Origin: Euryodendron excelsum
Lineage: Eukaryota; Streptophyta; Magnoliopsida; Ericales; Pentaphylacaceae
Direction of reading: 5' to 3'
DNA: 64,000 nucleotides
NCBI GenBank assembly: GCA_033060915.1
Contig: CM065379.1
Location: forward strand, 32,868,318 to 32,932,317
The position numbers were made by a program, and so were the translations under genes. This document shows positions 20,528-32,400 of this stretch, piece after piece (position 1 is the first letter of the stretch; the number at the start of each line of letters is the position of its first letter). The notes beneath the pieces are model-generated. The model was not told where the DNA came from. It did no database searches and saw nothing but the letters and a program-made list of their open reading frames with translations.

Positions 20528-22376
20528 TTACAGGTCAAAGTCGATGTCATCTAGATTGAAATCCCCGAAACCCAGCATCGGAGGAGGTGAATAACTACTC
20601 GAAGCACTGCCATCCTGTAGGGAAGATAGAATCGAAATCAGCTGCATACAAAAAGAACTAAACGACAGCAGAGCAAAAAGAAGGGGAGAAAAGATGACAT
20701 GCCCCCCCACCACCCAGCTGAGATAACTGAGCCGTCAAGGAAGCTACCTCGGCCTGGTATTGATCCCGCTCCATCTAATATTGATCCCTCTAGTCTCTCA
20801 CAGCAGTAAACTCAGCCTAGGTCACATATCCTCCAGCACGGTGCCACAAGTCAACAACCTCCTGGCCCACAGCGTACCCACCGACTACTACCTCACATCG
20901 GGTGAAGGCACCGATCGAATGAGCCCCAAAGTACGTTGCATAATCTGTATCCGGAGGAAGTAAGAACTCGACACCCGACTGATGCTCCTGATAGGGGATA
21001 GGCACTCCTGCCACCAAGGCTCCAAACATATACTCCGGCAGAGCTCCTGCTGATCGGAACTCCTCATGAAACTGCCGCTAGTGTCGCTCTCTGAGATAGG
21101 ACTCTCAAGTGTCATCACTGAGAAAAATAGCTCTCGACAGGGATAACAGGACCAATTACCGGATTGTCTCATAATGAACTGATCCAACGAAGGGGCCGCC
21201 AAGTCACATCCCTCGCCTCAATCAGCTCTAGGTTAGCCCGGAGCATCACAAAATTAGTAATCTCCGATCGCTAGGCTACTCGCTCACAAGCCCACCTCAA
21301 AGCACGAAGATAGAGGTCATCCTTAACAACTGTAGGGCGACGAACAGAAAGGTACTCGTAGCTCCACCAGACGAGAAAAGGCCAAAAACTAGTCATGCTG
21401 CCCCAACAGGAAGAAGTTCGAACTCGCATCGACCGAAGGAAGTAGCCAAAGAAAAAGGACCCCCAATCTAGCTCAGATAAAGCTCCAAGATCGGCTGCTA
21501 TACTCACCAACCGACATGGCACGAGCGACTTGTTGTTGTTGCAAAAGCAACTAAAGATGATGTATAAAACAATTTGCCGTCTCATAATATCCCGCCTAGC
21601 AGGCGATGGCTCAGCAGCAAAGGTACGGTCATCCTGACTGATCCAAGAGACTGGGAAAGCAGAACCCTCAGGAAGAGGCAAGTCTAGCAGAATGCATGCC
21701 TCGTCTCTACTGACTGGCTATAGACTGATCCGTCGGCCAACGAAGGAATGCCCTGTGATGATAGTCCCAATCCAAGGGAGTGGGGCCTAACCCAAAGCCA
21801 ACAAAGTGGAAGGTCCCAGTCTCTCCAAACCACCACTCAACCAATGCTAATACCAAATGCCTATTCAGGCGGTTAAGCTGTAATCCCATGAAGGTGCCGA
21901 ATCCGATCTTTGCCAAGAAGGCGCGATATGACGGGGTAGCTTGCTGCATAGTCATGAAGACCTGATGAACAGCCCCTCTAAAAGCTGTGTGTACTCGAGA
22001 AGGGGTTGAATGCTGTCTGGAGTATACGCTGGGGTGATAAGCCAAATCCCCGAGCGGGGGAATATTCAGTACCTGCAAATTTCCCAAGTCAGCATCCATC
22101 TGCCTATGCCTAGAGGAAGCTCTCCCATAATCGGTCACCTGATCCCCAAGGCCCGGTACCTCCTCCTCTGCGCCAATCTCCTTTACAAAAGCCTGCTTAA
22201 CTGGGGGAAAGGGGTCGACAGGTGGCCTACTCCCCCAACCACTTTGACTAGATGCTGCCTGCCCAGTAGACCGTCGGTTGCCCCTAGACCGACTGGAGCC
22301 GCTAGTAGAATCTGTCCGAGCCGCCTTCCCCGAGCGGCGTCTCCTCTCAGAGCCATCATCGCCCGCATTTACCATC
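20528..22376 (-). pseudogene. Antisense ORF of element B: plant mobile domain-like protein, decayed
   Basis: A long minus-strand reading frame begins at ATG 22375, directly after a TTTTCAG acceptor. The N-terminus is basic and Ser/Arg/Gly-rich (GSERRRRSGKAARTDS). A domain with RLNRHLVLALVEWWFGETGT and GPTPLDW resembles the plant mobile domain (PMD), found in plant transposon-related proteins. One frameshift near 21770 and several stops (about 21718, 21270, 21190 and beyond) break it. Homologous text continues through RRPTVVKDDLYLRALRW and PEYMFGALVAGVPIPYQ to a Gln-rich helix at about 20720. A CTACAG acceptor at 20615 then leads to a last exon ending in an acidic tail, GFGDFNLDDIDFDL, with TAA at 20528-20530. 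Antisense ORFs downstream of integrase are known in Tat elements such as Grande and RIRE2. Function is unknown. Confidence 0.7.
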
Positions 22377-23274
22377 CTGAAAAGGTAAGGCAAGGTAAGA
22401 GATGTGAATGTACCATATACGCAGATAAATATAACATAATAAAGTAAAATAAAATAAACAACTAACATAAACAGAATGAATAAAAGATTTCAAATGATAA
22501 AGCAAATTCCCTACATACACCCTTCGATTTTCCAACTTCAAGTCAAATCTCAAGGGTTTTCTGTCTTTTTTCTTCAAAAAGATTTTATTTCTAAAACCTT
22601 TTCTAACTCTTTCTCTAATTTTTAAAAATTTCGACAAAGTCCCGTTTAAAAATGGCCCCTACAATACCCATGCCATCAACACAAACACAAAGCGTGCACT
22701 TCACAACGTTGCAATCACATAACATCAGCATCTGCGCACACTTTCCAAATTTTTAAAATTTTCAAAACACATGTTTTATTTTTATTTATTTTTCAATAAA
22801 TCAATGGTTTTTAAAGTTATCCTAAAATTTCTCAAAATCATTTCAAATGTTTTCTAAAAATATTCCTACATTTTTCAAAATTTCAAACTCCAAACATTTC
22901 ATCAACTTCTTGAGTTTTCTCAATTTTCCTAATTTTCTAGGTATTTTCCTATTTTTCAAAAATCAAAAATTCATCAAGTTTTCAAAAAATCACAAAACTT
23001 CACACGGTTGTTAAACACATTTTTTTAAGGCACATTGCACAAAAATCTAGCCAGAAAACCCAATGCCCAAGCCTGTAGGAACAAACCCCCAATTCCTGCA
23101 GAAAATTCCCTCCATATAATCACATAAAATCACTCAAATTTAATCAAACAAGCACCAAAATGCAAAAATAACATCACCATAGTATTCAAAACATATCAAA
23201 ACATCAATTTTTACTATTCACATGGTTCAAACGAAATTCTACACGTCAAAATCCACAAAAATTTGAAAACTCAC
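22377..23274 (-). other. Candidate intron in the 5' UTR of the antisense ORF
   Basis: On the minus strand AAAAA^GTGAGT (GT at 23274-23273) opens an 898-base AT-rich, ORF-free stretch. It ends in a pyrimidine-rich tract and TTTTCAG^G, three bases before the ATG. The splice consensus and base composition fit a plant intron; no transcript evidence is available here. Confidence 0.5.
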
Positions 23275-23560
23275 TTTTTGAGAGTTCTCCGGCGAAATCT
23301 TCTCTTCCGGCGACCTATTCGGCAACGTGGTCTCCTTCCGGTAATCACTCGTGGTTTACAAGTAGTGCTCCTTCAATGTCCAAGTCAGTTTCCTTGTAAT
23401 GTCTCTCGAATTTGTGAAAACTCTCTCAAATACCGCAAATGTTTGAACCAAAAAATTTTCTGATTTTGTTCCTAAGCCTAGCGCCACTAGCAAAGGCGCC
23501 AAGCCTTCTTTGCCAAAGGCGCCACTCCTAGTGGCGCCAGTTTCCAATTCTGGGCAGCTT
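23275..23560 (-). promoter_or_regulatory. Candidate first exon and upstream palindromes of the antisense transcript
   Basis: The likely untranslated exon 1 lies at about 23275-23400. Upstream of it on the minus strand are GGCGCCACTAGGAGTGGCGCC (23516-23536 region), GGCGCC and GCGCCACTAG repeats (23480-23540). These are the same palindrome class that lies just before the LTR TATA boxes. No obvious TATA is seen on the minus strand, so promoter assignment is tentative. Confidence 0.4.
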
Positions 23561-23712
23561 TGCCTTTCTTCCCGTTAAAACTCGTTTTCGAAGGCCTTTT
23601 GGGCCCAGTACACATTTCCAAACCCCCATTTTCCAAATTCGTCCCTCCAACTGCCTCACGGTCAACATGGGGCTCTTACTTTATTATTTTTTTGTCTTCG
23701 ACAAGCAAAGAC

Positions 23713-23729
23713 AGAAAAAGAAGGGCAGC
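23713..23729 (+). other. Polypurine tract of element B
   Basis: AGAAAAAGAAGGGCAGC immediately precedes the 3' LTR start TGTAAG. The matching tract in element C is AGAAAAAGAGGGGCAAC at 49708-49724. It primes plus-strand DNA synthesis in this family. Confidence 0.85.
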
Positions 23730-25035
23730 TGTAAGCACCCCATTTTTGACCACTCGACGGTCTCCACTCTGTCCAGACTTGTGTTCAAGTCATTGTGGGC
23801 ATATTTCAATCCAAATTAACTTTCTAAGTCTAATCCCATTAATTCATCGCTTCGCGGGCCCCACCGAGCCCAAATGGAGGCAAAATGACCAAAGTGCCCT
23901 TGGGGCATCCCCCTTTCCAACTCCAAATTATAGGCACGTCTTTCTAGAAACGGTAAGTCCCCTTTTTAATTTTAAATCAGGCACGTCTTTCCAAAGACGA
24001 TAAGTCCCCCTTCCAATTCCAAATCAAGCACGTCTTTCCGAAGACGGTAAGTCCCCCTTCCAATTCCAAATCAGGCACGTCTTTCCGAAGACGGTAAGTC
24101 CCCTTTCCAATTCCAAATCAGGCATGTCTTTCTGAAGACGGTAAGTCCTCTTTCCAATTCCAAATCAGGTGCATTTTCCTGAAGACGGTAAGTCCCCTTT
24201 CCAAGTCCAATTCCAATTCCAATCCCTCTCTCGAGATAGTTGATTCCTTGAGACGGTCCGACACGTTTTTCAAAAAAAATCTCTTTGAAACGGTAAGTCT
24301 CTTTAAACTTGTCGATTGGGACGAGACCCCATGTCCCTTAGATGGTAGAACGGTCCACCTTTGGCGCCTACTAGCTGCCAATGCGGAAATGTCCGTTTAG
24401 GCACGCCTTTCGAGAAAGTTAATTCTCAAGTGCTAAGTCCCTTTAACAGCTTTCCGAGATCAAGTAGTCTCGGGAATGATCGCGAATCATCAAAGTAGCG
24501 AAAATACTCGCAAACATCGCAACCGTCAGAGTAGCGGAAATACTCGCAAACAGGTCGATACAGGGAATTGCCAACAAACCCCTGTATCACACGACCGCCG
24601 TCAGAGTGGTGAAAAAACTCAAAACCCAGGTCAACACCAGTGCCTGCTAGCCCACTTCGGTGAAAAATGACTAAACTACCCCTAGGGCCATTTTCCAGCA
24701 TGTTTCTCAAGAACACATTTGAATCCTCAGAACGATAAGTCCAACTTTTCAAGATCGTCTTAAAGGCAATCCGGCATGATTAGGTGCCTTCTAATCAGTT
24801 TTGGGCCAATTCTGAGACTTTTTGGTCAAGATGACCATTTTGCCCCTAGGCATTTGAATGCCCCGAGAACCACATCGGCCTTGGTTATTAAATTGGTAAC
24901 CTCCTGAGAATACCTTTTATAGTATTCCTGACCTTCCTGTAGCTTTCCGGATCATTCTGAGTCAATGTTGGCAAATTCGGTGCGAAATGACCGTTTTGCC
25001 CCTGGTGGGCCGGTCACCTTTTCTAACCATACTGG
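23730..25035 (+). repeat. 3' LTR of element B, left part
   Basis: It begins TGTAAGCACCCC and is closely similar to 4906-6170 of the 5' LTR, including the 47 bp array at 23915-24215. It breaks at CATACTGG (25035), where solo LTR B2 is inserted. The last five bases ACTGG are the left TSD. The sequence resumes at 29466 exactly where the 5' LTR continues (CTCTAGGTATCAAA). Confidence 0.9.
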
Positions 25036-25885
25036 TGTAAGCACCCCATTTTTGCCTGCTCAGCAATCTCCGAGTTGACCAAGCTCACTTTCACACATCA
25101 CATGCATATTTAGACTCTAAGCCCGCATTTTTAACTTGAATTTAGTCCACCAGTAGCTTCTCGGGCCAGTAGGGCCCACGTGAGGCTAAATGACCGTTTT
25201 GTCCCTAGGCATTCGAACGCCTCGGAAACCACACCGGCTTTGGGTATCAAACCGGTAACTTCCTGAGAATACTTTTTATCGTGTTCTAAACCTTTCTTTA
25301 CCTTTCCGGATCATTCCGAGTCAGTTCCGGCAAACCCGGTACAAAATGACCTTTTTGCCCCTGGTAGGCCGGTCTCCTTTTCCGACCACGCCGGCTCTGG
25401 GAATCAAACCAGCAACCTCTAGGAACATTTTGAATAATGTTTCCAAATCCCAAGTCTTCTTTCAGGACAGTCTGAGTCCGTCCCGACAGCTTTCCAATCT
25501 GATTGACCGTTTTGCCCCTAAAGGCCCGGTCAACCCTTCCGACACATTCTATACTCACTTTTCAAGTCAAATACCTCCAGGACACTATTTTAAGTGTTCC
25601 TGCACTTTTTCGGCCTTCCAGGTCATTCCCGGCTTCTTTAAATCATTCCCAGACTTTCCGGAGTCACTCCTAGTGAAGCCAGGCCAAAGTTTGTACGGTA
25701 GTCACTAGGACAGGTGCCCAAATCTAGTTAAAGTTACGTTGCTTGCCGACCTTAATAGTTTCCTAATTGGCTAGCGCCACTAGTAGTGGCGCCAAGCCAA
25801 TATTTGGCCTGGCGCCCCTCCTAGTGGCGCTAGAAGGAATTTTGGCCTGGCGCCACTACAATAGGCGCCAGTATTGTCCAACCTC

Positions 25886-25893
25886 TATAAATA
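25886..25893 (+). promoter_or_regulatory. TATA box of solo LTR B2
   Basis: TATAAATA followed by CAGAGCCTCC. Upstream are GCGCCACTAGTAGTGGCGCC (about 25776-25795) and a second palindrome GGCGCCCCTCCTAGTGGCGC near 25812. Confidence 0.7.
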
Positions 25894-26309
25894 CAGAGCC
25901 TCCTCCAGCGTAAAAAGGGTCCGCAAACTTAGTCTAAAAATCATATAATTCGATATACAGAGCTTGTGCACTCCCTAAACCCTAGCATCCTTACGTTCTT
26001 ACAAACCCTAGCCTCATATACACTCCTATACATCCCCATACACTCATACACTAACCTTCAACCCTCCTTCGAAGACTTGAAGAGTTGTAATATGAAGTTT
26101 GAAGCTTGAAGACAACTCTTGAAGATTGAAGACGAAGATCAAGATGAAGACAAGCAAGGCGCGCAAAATAAAGAAGACATACGGTAGGCTTTCTATTTAA
26201 ATTTCCGCACTTCCCCCCTCTCTCTTCTCTCTCCTAACCCACTTGGGTTTTCTCTATTTTAATCCCCTATATCCTTCCCCCCTCCCCCCCAACCAGCACC
26301 ACATAACCA

Positions 26310-26311
<2 letters not shown>

Positions 26312-26372
<61 letters not shown>
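26312..26372. repeat. C homopolymer, 61 bases
   Basis: An unbroken run of C lies within the pyrimidine-rich block where sister LTRs have only TTTCCCCCCTTTC. About 35 bases of C-rich sequence with ACCAGCACCACATAACCAAA precede it. On the minus strand it produces a poly-Gly frame. It could be slippage expansion or a sequencing/assembly fault. Confidence 0.9.
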
Positions 26373-29300
26373 TTTCTTTGCATGCTTGAAACAAAAGGAT
26401 TCCCAGTCCATGTGTAAGATTGGGCTATTGGAGAGTCACCGTGTCGGGGGCTTTCTTCTAATCTAACCAGAGACCACGTGGGTCCGGCCCCTTTGATTAT
26501 GTGGTGAAGCCTTAGCCTTGTATGTTCACGACCCCAAAATTGCATTGTGCATATCATGATCTTGCATCTTCCAAAAACCGTTTTCAAAGTTGTCTTCAAA
26601 ATCGTTTTCAAACTTGTTTTCAAAATTGCATCAAAATCTCTTTTTCAAAGCATGTTTTCAAAATCACAATCCTAGGGTGATTCTAGCTTTTCCATGGCTA
26701 GGATTGCTTTAGGAAAGTGTTACATTTAAAGTGACCAATACGGTCCATATTTTCAAATCTTGTTGTTTTCAAAACCGCTTTCCTAAAGTCGTTCTAGCCC
26801 TCTTATGTTTAGAATTGCTTTAGGAAAGTGAGATATTTTTTACACCTTCTAAAAACTCTCTTTTCAAAAAGTCTTTCTTCCTAAAATCTCTTTTTCAACA
26901 TACTTTCCTAAAACTCCCCTCTCCGAAATTGTTTTCAAAAACTCCCTCTCAAATCTATTTTTCAAAACTCCCTTTTTCAACTCCTTTCCAAAATCCTCTC
27001 CCCAAAATCCACTTTCTAAAAACGTTCCCCAAAAATCTTTTCAAAAACTCTCTTCAACAATCTTCTACTAAAAATCTTCCTAGAAAAGCTCTCTCCAAAA
27101 ATCTTTCTAAAAAACTCTCTTTCCAAAATCTTCTTTCTAGAAACTCTCCTTTGGGATTTTACTTCTAAAACTTATTTCCAAAAACACACTTTCCAAAAAC
27201 TCCTCCCTAGGATTCCCTTCTAGAAAACCTTTATTTCCAAAAATGCACTTTCCAAAAAACTTTTTCCTTAAAGCTCAAGTCAATCCCTATAACTCACCAT
27301 TAGGAAACCCTAATTTTCTTTCCAAAAACATGATTTTCAAACTTTGCCCCCTAAACTTAGGTTTTCAAAACCTCTCGTTTTCTACATCCAAACTATACGC
27401 ATTTCCAAAACCTCTTTTCTATGTCAAAACTATAGCCTTTCAAATCTTAGGGTTTCTAGAACATTCCATTTCTAAATCCTTGTCAATTCCAATCTTCCCT
27501 TTAGGAAATCAAATCTAATCTTCCCGTTTAGGAAACTAGATCCCATCCTCCATTTTTGGAAACAAAATCAAACCTTTGCTTTTAGAAACCAAATCCAATC
27601 CCTTCCTAATCCAAACCTTTCTTAATTCAATTCCTTCCTAAACCATAAGTTTCCTAAACCTAAACTTTAAGTCTTTCCTTAAATTTCAAAATCCAACTCT
27701 TTCCTAATTCAACTCCTTCCTAATCTTTCACTTTCCTAAATCTTAAGTTTCCAAAACTTGAATATAAAAATATTTCCTAAATTTCAAAACTCAATTTTCG
27801 AAACTTTCCTAATTCTACCCCTTTCTAAATCTTGATTTTTCAAATCCAAGTTTTCAAATCTTTCCTAAACTCAAACCTTTCCTAATCTCAAGATTTTCTA
27901 AAACTCTAAAACTTTCTAAATCTTGAACTTTCTAAATTTCAAATCTTTCCAAATTCAAAACTTTCTAAATTTGAAACTTTCTCAAAGTTAAATCTTTCTA
28001 AACCTAAATCTTTCCAAATTCTAAACTTTCCAAAACTTCAAATCTTTCTAAATTCTAGACTTTTCTTAAACTAAACTTTTTCTATTTTCAAGACGTTCCA
28101 AATCCAAAACTTTCTTATTTTCAAAACTTCCTTGTTTTCCAAACTTTCCAATTTTCAAAACTTCCTTATTTCAAAACATTCCAAATTCAAACCTTCCTAT
28201 TTCGAAAACTTTCTTAAGTCAAAACTTTCCTAAATCAAAATTTTCCTCAAGTGAAACCTTTCTTTTTCCAAAACCTTTCCTATTTCAAAACCTTTCTTAA
28301 AATGAAATTTTCTTAATTCTAAAACTTTCCTAAAGTGAAACTTTCCTAATTCAAAACCTTTCCTAAAATGACGCTTTCCTAAAACGGACCTTTCCTAATT
28401 CAAACATTTCCTAAAGTCCAATCTTTCCAAAACTTCCAAGTCCAACATTCGAGTCAAAACTTTCTAAATCTCAAGTCTTTTCTAGGTCTCCTATCCTTCC
28501 TAAGTTTAGGTTTCCTAAACCTCAATCTTTCCAAAACAATTTCAATTTCCAATCTCCTCTTCTAATCTCAAATCAAATCCAATTTTCAATTCAATCTCTT
28601 TCTTCAAATCAACTCTTCTATTTTCAATCGGACTGCGGTCCGAACTACGACTGACCTAATTCCCCCAAAGGGATACGTAGGCAACCTTTATAGGTGAGGT
28701 CACAACACTTTTCAAACTTTCAATTCCACCCTCATGGGTGCAGTCTCTACATTTTTCAAATCTCAAATTCCAATCTATTTTCAAAATTTTAATTTTCAAA
28801 TTTCTACTTCCAATTTTCAAACTTTCTAATTTCAATTCCATCTCTTCAAATCTATTTTCAAATCAAATCAATTTCAAATCAATCTCTTTTCAAATCTATT
28901 TTTCAATTCTCTTAACTTGCACTTTCATATCATGCAACATGTTAGTTTCTTTTCAAGCATTGTTTTTCAAAGTGGATAGGATTGGCCAATAGTTAGTTGA
29001 AGGCTCTCATAGGTGAATATAGGGTAGATTGACATGTAGGTACCGAAAGGGCGGGATAGGGTGATGGCTTAGTGCGTCTTCCCTACACGTAACCAACCTC
29101 CGAACCTAGGATCACCGTTTTCAAAGACCGAAAGGAGTTATTTTTCAAAAAGGGCTAAACGTTTTCCAAAGGTTGTCAAACAACCTGTTTTCCTAAAACC
29201 CCTCTCTTGAGGAGATATTTTCAAATCGTTTTCTAAAACCCAAAGTGTAGTATTCAGATTATTCTTAGTTTTTAGGTGACCTAACTCACCTTAATCAAGT

Positions 29301-29465
29301 TAGGTGACGACTCCAAATCTTTTTCAAAAGCCCTTTATTCAAATCTATTTTCAATTCAAATCTAGTCGCACTCATTCTTCTAGGAGGGTGAGTTCTAACA
29401 AGAGAGTACAGCATTTTTCCCACTTCTGTGAGTATTCCTCGAGTGCGAAAAATCTGGGCGCGACA

Positions 29466-32400
29466 ACTGGCTCTAGGTATCAAACCGGCAACCTTTGGCA
29501 ACATTTTGAATAATGTTTCCAAACTCTTGAATTTTCTTCCAAGATGTTCCGAGTCCATCTCGACAGCTTTCTAGCCCAATTGACTATTTTGCCCCTAATG
29601 GCCCGGTCAACCCTTTTGACACATCTTATCTTCATTTTTCAAGTCAAATACTTCCGGGACACTGTTCTAAGTGTTCCTACCCTTTTTCTGGCCTTCCGGG
29701 TCATTCTCGGTCTGTTAACACCTTCCCGAACTTTCCGGAGTCACTCCTAGTGAAGCCAGACTAAAAATTGTATGATAGTCACTAGTACAAGCGCCCAAAT
29801 CTTACCAAGATACGTTGCTTGCCGACTTACAAAATTTACTAACTGGCTGGCACCACTAGTGATGGCGCCAAGCCAAAAAATTGCCTAGTGCCACTAGGAA
29901 TGGCGCCAAGAGGAATTTTGCCTTGGCGCCACTACAACAGGCGCTAGGTCTATCTCATTTCTATAAATACAGAGCATCTTCCAGTGCGAAGAAGGTCCGC
30001 AAACTCAGTCTAAAAACCCTAATATTCGATATACAGAGCTTGTAGCCTCCCAAAACCCTAGTTTCTCTAGGTTTTCCAAACGCTAGCCACCATACACAAA
30101 CTCTACCCTACTATACACTCATGCACACTCTCATACACTTATACACTAGTCTCCAACCCTCCATTGAAGACTTGTATTGCTGCAACTCGAAGCTCTTGAA
30201 GACCAAGACAAAGCTCTCGAAGACTGAAGCGAAGACTGAAGAAAAAGCAAGAAAGCAAGGCGCACAAAGCAAAGTGAAATACACAAGACAAGGTAGGCTT
30301 TCTCTTTAAGTTTCCGTACTTCCCCCCTCTCTCTGCTCTCTCCTAACCCACTTGGGTTTTCTCTATTTTAATCTCCCATCTCTTTTCCCCTTTTCTTTGC
30401 GTGCTTGAAACAAAGGGACTCCCGGTCCATGTGTAGGATTAGACTATTGGAGGGTCACCGTGTCAGGGGCTTTCTTTTAGTCTAAGCGGAGACCACGTGG
30501 GTTCGGCCCCCTTGATTATGTGGTGAAGCCTTAACCTTGTATGTTCACGACCCCAAATTTGCATTGTGCATATCATGATTCTTGCATTCTTCCAAAAGTC
30601 GTTTTCAAAATCGTTTTCAAACTTGTTTTCAAAATTGGATCAAAATTTTCTTTTTCAATTTCAAATCACAATCCTAGGGTGATTCTAGCCTTTCCATGGC
30701 TAAGATTGTTTTAGAAAAGTGCTATATTTAAAGTCACCAACATGGTCCATATTTTCGACTCCTCGTTGTTTTCAAAACCACTTTCAAGTGGTTCTAGCCT
30801 TATAATGGTTAGAATCGCTTTAAGAAAGTGAGACGTTTTCATACTTTCAAAAAACTCTATTTTCAAAAATCTCTCTTTCAACATGCTTTCCAAAAACTCT
30901 TCCTCCCAAAATTGTTTTCAAAAGCTCTCTTCAAGAATCTATTTTTAAACTCCCTTCCAAAACACTCTCCTCAAAATTCACTTTCCTAAAAAGTCTTTCC
31001 AAAAAGTTTCTTCCAAAATCTTGTTTCCAAAACTCTCTCAAAATTTTACTTTCCAAAAACTTCATTCCTAAAATTCTTTTCAAAACACATTTTCTAAAAA
31101 CTCCTCTTTAGAATCTTCCTCCAAAATCTTCGTTTCCAAAAACTCACTTTCCAAAAATTTCTTTTCTTGGTGCCCAAGTCAAGCCCTAGAACCACAATTA
31201 GGAAACCCTAATTTTCCTTTCCAAAAATATGATTTTCGAACTTGCCTTAAAACCTAAGTTTCCAAAATCTCCCTTTTCACATCCAAACTATACATATTTC
31301 CAAAACCTATTTTTTATGTCAAAACTATAGTCTTCCAAATTTAGGGTTTCTAAAATTTTCCTTTCCAAATCCTTGCCCAAATCCAATCTTCCCTTTAGGT
31401 CACCAAATCCAATCTCCCGTTTAGGAAATTAGATCCAATCCTCCGTTTTTGGAAATAAAATCAAACCTTCTTTTTTAGAAACAAAATCTAATCCCTTGTT
31501 TTAGGAAATAGGAATCTTAACCCTTCCTAGCCCAAATCTTTTCTAATTCAAATCCTTCCTAATCTTCTACTTTCCAAAATCTTAAATTTCCAAAACTTGA
31601 ATATAAAAATCTTTCCTAAATTTTAAAACTCAACTTCTACATATTTTGTAATTCAATCTTTTCTTAACTCTACCCCTTTTCAAATCTTAACTTTCCAAAT
31701 CTAGGTTTTCCAATCTTTTCTAAATTCAAACCTTTCTTATTCTCAAGATTTTCTAAAATTCAAACTCTAAAACTTTCTAAATCTTAAACTTTCTAAATTT
31801 CAAATCTTTTCCAAATTCAAAGTTTTCTAAATTCAAAACTTTATTAAGTTAAATCTTTTTAAACTTCCAAACTTTCTAAATTCTAAACTTTCCCAAAACT
31901 TCAAATCTTTCCAAATCTAAAGCTTTCTAAACTCAAAACTTTTCTAATTTTCAAAACTTCCTTATTTTCAAAACCTTTCCTATTTTAAAAAATTTCTTAA
32001 AATGAAACTTTCTTAATTCAAAACTTTTCTAAGACAAAACTTTTCTAAGTTGAAACTTTCCTAAACCAAAACTTTCCTAGGCCAAAACTTTCCTAAAATG
32101 AAACTTTCCTAAAATGAAACTTTCCTAAAATGACACTTTTCTAATTTGAACCTTTCCTAATTCGAACATTTCCTAAATCCAATCTTTTTCTAAATCTTCC
32201 AAGTCCAACATTCAAGTCAATTCATTTCAATCATCTTTCCAAGTCCAGTCCAATCTATCTCTTCTCTTTCCTAAGTCTAGGTTTCCTAAACCTCAATCTT
32301 TCCAAAACAAGTCTAAATCTTTCTTCCAAGTTCTATCTTTCCAAATCCAAGTCTTATATTTTCAAGTCCAAAATTCCAAATTCCAAATTCCAATCTCCTA

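Larger units (their letters stand above)
25036..29465 (+). repeat. Nested solo LTR B2 (4.43 kb) with TSD ACTGG
   Basis: TGTAAGCACCCC to GGGCGCGACA, flanked by perfect ACTGG copies at 25031-25035 and 29466-29470. No primer site or purine tract adjoins it. Its U3 lacks the tandem array found in the other copies, and its first 100 bases diverge (TTTTTGCCTGCTCAGCAATC). It contains TATAAATA at 25886 and an anomalous C homopolymer at 26312. Confidence 0.92.

Noticed and set aside
22010..22447. Plus-strand open frame of 145 residues
   Set aside because: It is the shadow of the antisense PMD-like ORF, which has the recognisable domain; the plus frame has none.
26267..26623. Minus-strand frame with a long poly-Gly run
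   Set aside because: The poly-Gly is the 61-base C homopolymer read backwards; the rest is LTR sequence.
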